From the NCBI RefSeq assembly GCF_000973105.1, contig NC_015844.1:4832501-4896500 (forward strand): DNA of 64,000 nt, read 5' to 3'. The notes under the pieces are model-generated. The model was given only the letters and a program-made list of their open reading frames with translations. It made no database searches and had not been told where the DNA came from. The position numbers and the translations under genes are program-made. Below are positions 62,055 through 64,000 of this stretch, in pieces (position 1 is the stretch's first letter; the number at the start of each line of letters is the position of its first letter). Origin of the DNA: Zobellia galactanivorans. Lineage in GTDB: Bacteria > Bacteroidota > Bacteroidia > Flavobacteriales > Flavobacteriaceae.

Positions 62055-62749
62055 TCAAAAAATACCGCCTACACCTAGCTATTTTCAGCTGCCTGCTCTT
62101 TTTGCAGTGCAAGCCGGTAAAGGAAACGGTACAGCTTCCTGAAATTATAGATAGACCCATTGTCTTTGACGAAACCCGAAAACAACTGAGCCTAGAATAC
62201 CTTCGGAATCGCTATGGACTGGAAAGGGTGACACCGACCATAATTCCGAGAATGATCGTACTGCATTGGACGGTCATACCCACCTTCGAAGAAGCGTTCG
62301 AAGCCTTTGATCCTCCGGCCTTGCCCAATTGGCGACCCGATATTAAGGATGTAAGCGGATTAAACGTTTCTTCCCAATTTTTGGTAGACCGTGATGGCAG
62401 CATTTATCGCCTGTTGCCCGAGACCACCATGGCCCGACATGTCATTGGCTTGAACCATTGCGCCATAGGCATAGAAAATGTCGGGGGCACCGAAGCCTTG
62501 CCCTTGACCGAGGCCCAACTGAAATCGAATATCGAACTGGTAAAATACCTAGCCGACAAATATGCCATCGATTACCTGATAGGGCATTATGAATACACCT
62601 ATTTTGAGAACCACCCGCTGTGGTTGGAAAAGGACAAAGGCTACCGTACCCAAAAGACCGACCCGGGCGAAGATTTTATGGGCAAGGTTCGACGAGCCAC
62701 CAAAAACCTTAATTTTGCACCCGTACCAAAAAAACCGATTACCCCATGA
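62051..62749 (+). CDS. N-acetylmuramoyl-L-alanine amidase (Amidase_2 family)
   Basis: 232 residues. The signal is lipoprotein-like (LLFLQC, Cys at about 20). The Amidase_2 zinc site is visible: the first His in RMIVLHWTVIP (about 76), then Glu in IGIENVGG, His in LIGHYEYTYF, and the third zinc ligand in KTDPGEDFM. It should cleave the amide bond between MurNAc and the peptide stem in the periplasm. It overlaps the 3D-domain gene by 4 bp and the M14 gene by 4 bp, a translationally coupled set. Confidence 0.93.
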   Translation: MIKKYRLHLAIFSCLLFLQCKPVKETVQLPEIIDRPIVFDETRKQLSLEYLRNRYGLERVTPTIIPRMIVLHWTVIPTFEEAFEAFDPPALPNWRPDIKDVSGLNVSSQFLVDRDGSIYRLLPETTMARHVIGLNHCAIGIENVGGTEALPLTEAQLKSNIELVKYLADKYAIDYLIGHYEYTYFENHPLWLEKDKGYRTQKTDPGEDFMGKVRRATKNLNFAPVPKKPITP

Positions 62750-64000
62750 GAATACCGATTACCGCCCTTATCCTTTTTGTCTGCATATTCAGCCATGCAC
62801 AGCAAAAGGATCTGACTACCCAACTTTACGAAACCTATGAAACGTACAAAGAGCCCTTGCTTCAAAAAAGACGTATAAAGCACCATGAGCTGCAGCCCTT
62901 AATAGAACAGTACAAAAACCACCCTAAATTTAAGGTCGCCCAAGTCGGCAAGTCCATCGAGGGCCGTTCCTTGTCGCTCATCAGTCTAGGGGAGGGACCG
63001 ACCGACGTTTTCCTATGGTCACAGATGCACGGTGACGAACCTACCGCAACACAAGCTATTTTCGATATATTCAATTTTTTCAAGAGCGATGATTTCGCTG
63101 TAGAAAAACAGGAAATCTTGGCCAACTGCACCTTGCATTTTTTACCCATGTTAAATCCTGATGGGGCAGAAGTCTTTCAACGAAGAAACCGCTTGGGCAT
63201 CGATGTCAACCGTGATGCATTGCGCTTACAATCTCCCGAGGGCCAGACCCTGAAAAGGGTACGTGATAGTCTAAATGCCGATTTTGGCTTCAACCTACAC
63301 GACCAAAGTACCTATTACAATGCCGAAAGAACCGAAAAACCGGCCACCATCTCATACTTGGCCCCGGCATACAATTACGAAAAAGACATCAATGAAGTAC
63401 GGGGCAACGCCATGAAGGTCATTGTCTTTATGAACAAGATTATTCAAAAATACGCTCCGGGCCAGGTTGGGCGATACAATGACGATTTTGAACCAAGGGC
63501 CTTCGGTGATAATATCCAAAAGTGGGGCACCAGTGCCATTTTAATAGAATCAGGAGGCTATCATAACGATGTGGAGAAGCAGGAGATAAGGAAACTGAAC
63601 TATGTTTCGATCCTTTCCGCCATATATACCATTGCCAAGGAAAACTATAAGGATATCGCCTTGGAGGAATACGAGGAAATACCTGAAAACGACCGGAAGC
63701 TTTTTGATTTGAAAATAGCGAATGCCACCTATCCGCTTTTGGGTAAAAACTATATCTTGGATATAGGTATGAACCGTCTAGAGGTAGACAAAAAAGACCA
63801 TAACGATTTTTGGTACAGCAGCCGCATCCTAGACCAAGGGGACCTCTCTACCTATTATGGATACGAAACCCTTGATGCTTCGGGCCATACCATCGTTCCG
63901 GGCAAGGTATACCCCAAGCTAGTGAATACATTGAACGACCTGGCCGCCCTTGATATCACTTCCTTATTAAAATCGGGGTACACCTATGTACGGGTAGAAA
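62746..64000 (+). CDS. Zinc carboxypeptidase, peptidase family M14 (cut by the window edge)
   Basis: The frame is open from the ATG at 62746 to the window end (418 codons, no stop). A signal peptide (PITALILFVCIFSHAQQ) ends near residue 19. The M14 motifs are the zinc ligands in SQMHGDEPTATQA (HxxE), the later zinc His in NLHDQST, GIDVNRDALRL, and the catalytic Glu in AILIESGGYH. In Bacteroidota such enzymes occur in peptide or peptidoglycan breakdown. The ATGA overlap with the amidase gene suggests it trims peptides released from the cell wall. The C-terminal part is not visible. Confidence 0.9.
   Translation, partial: MRIPITALILFVCIFSHAQQKDLTTQLYETYETYKEPLLQKRRIKHHELQPLIEQYKNHPKFKVAQVGKSIEGRSLSLISLGEGPTDVFLWSQMHGDEPTATQAIFDIFNFFKSDDFAVEKQEILANCTLHFLPMLNPDGAEVFQRRNRLGIDVNRDALRLQSPEGQTLKRVRDSLNADFGFNLHDQSTYYNAERTEKPATISYLAPAYNYEKDINEVRGNAMKVIVFMNKIIQKYAPGQVGRYNDDFEPRAFGDNIQKWGTSAILIESGGYHNDVEKQEIRKLNYVSILSAIYTIAKENYKDIALEEYEEIPENDRKLFDLKIANATYPLLGKNYILDIGMNRLEVDKKDHNDFWYSSRILDQGDLSTYYGYETLDASGHTIVPGKVYPKLVNTLNDLAALDITSLLKSGYTYVRVE

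Noticed and set aside
1-64000. tRNA, rRNA, CRISPR arrays, insertion sequences, prophage or integrase genes
   Set aside because: I looked in the intergenic spaces for cloverleaf-like arms, regularly spaced repeats, transposase motifs and flanking repeats and found none.

Overview
The window looks like a chromosomal segment of a marine Bacteroidota, most probably a Flavobacteriaceae close to Zobellia or Maribacter. The evidence is a sigma/FecR/TonB-receptor signalling set, a short primary sigma factor of the Bacteroidota type, lipoproteins with a Cys-Ser-Asp-Asp start, promoters that read TTTG-N19-TAnnTTTG, few Shine-Dalgarno sequences, several TTG starts, and an alginate-degradation locus. That locus matches in gene order (PL6, PL7, PL6) the alyA4-alyA5-alyA6 cluster known from Zobellia galactanivorans. 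I recognise 54 protein-coding genes, two of them cut by the window edges. I saw no tRNA, rRNA, CRISPR array, insertion sequence or prophage.

Layout. 1-3259 (minus): trans-envelope signalling set, with a TonB-dependent receptor cut by the left edge, FecR anti-sigma and ECF sigma. 3541-13190: mostly housekeeping genes (YchF, PcrA/UvrD helicase, YciO/TsaC-like protein), a DUF1853 protein, a secreted GH109-type oxidoreductase-fold enzyme, and a VWA/AAA+ ATPase pair. 13262-20924: a kelch-like surface lipoprotein divergent from the alginate lyase cluster. The PL6 (alyA4) and PL7 (alyA5) genes form one transcription unit and the second PL6 gene (alyA6) another. Each unit has a promoter whose -7 box is overlapped, in the same geometry, by two tandem TGGTnnACCA palindromes. 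20988-36482: a two-component system, small membrane proteins, a divergent TruA-like enzyme, CorA, CysE/CysM and assorted metabolic and unknown genes.

36676-45680 is a tightly packed six-gene plus-strand operon: an Hpt-like protein, a single-domain response regulator, a membrane-anchored HEAT-repeat protein, a processive GT2 synthase with a QxxRW motif, an LTA-synthase/sulfatase-fold membrane enzyme with C-terminal TPRs, and a TPR plus YaiO-type outer-membrane barrel. It reads as a candidate exopolysaccharide synthesis, modification and export machine under phosphorelay control, and is the best candidate here for an undescribed system. Just beyond it, 46099-46337 holds two tandem homologous peptides of 32 and 33 residues, closed by a strong terminator, that match no family I know.

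46419-64000: rpoD, a DUF6155-like protein, two 2-hydroxyacid dehydrogenases, a DEAD/DEAH helicase, a GT4 glycosyltransferase, two tandem paralogous pairs of multi-PAS histidine kinase and receiver, menB, a class-C beta-lactamase-fold hydrolase, and a 4-bp-overlapping cell-wall set (3D-domain lipoprotein, N-acetylmuramoyl-alanine amidase, M14 carboxypeptidase) that runs off the right edge.
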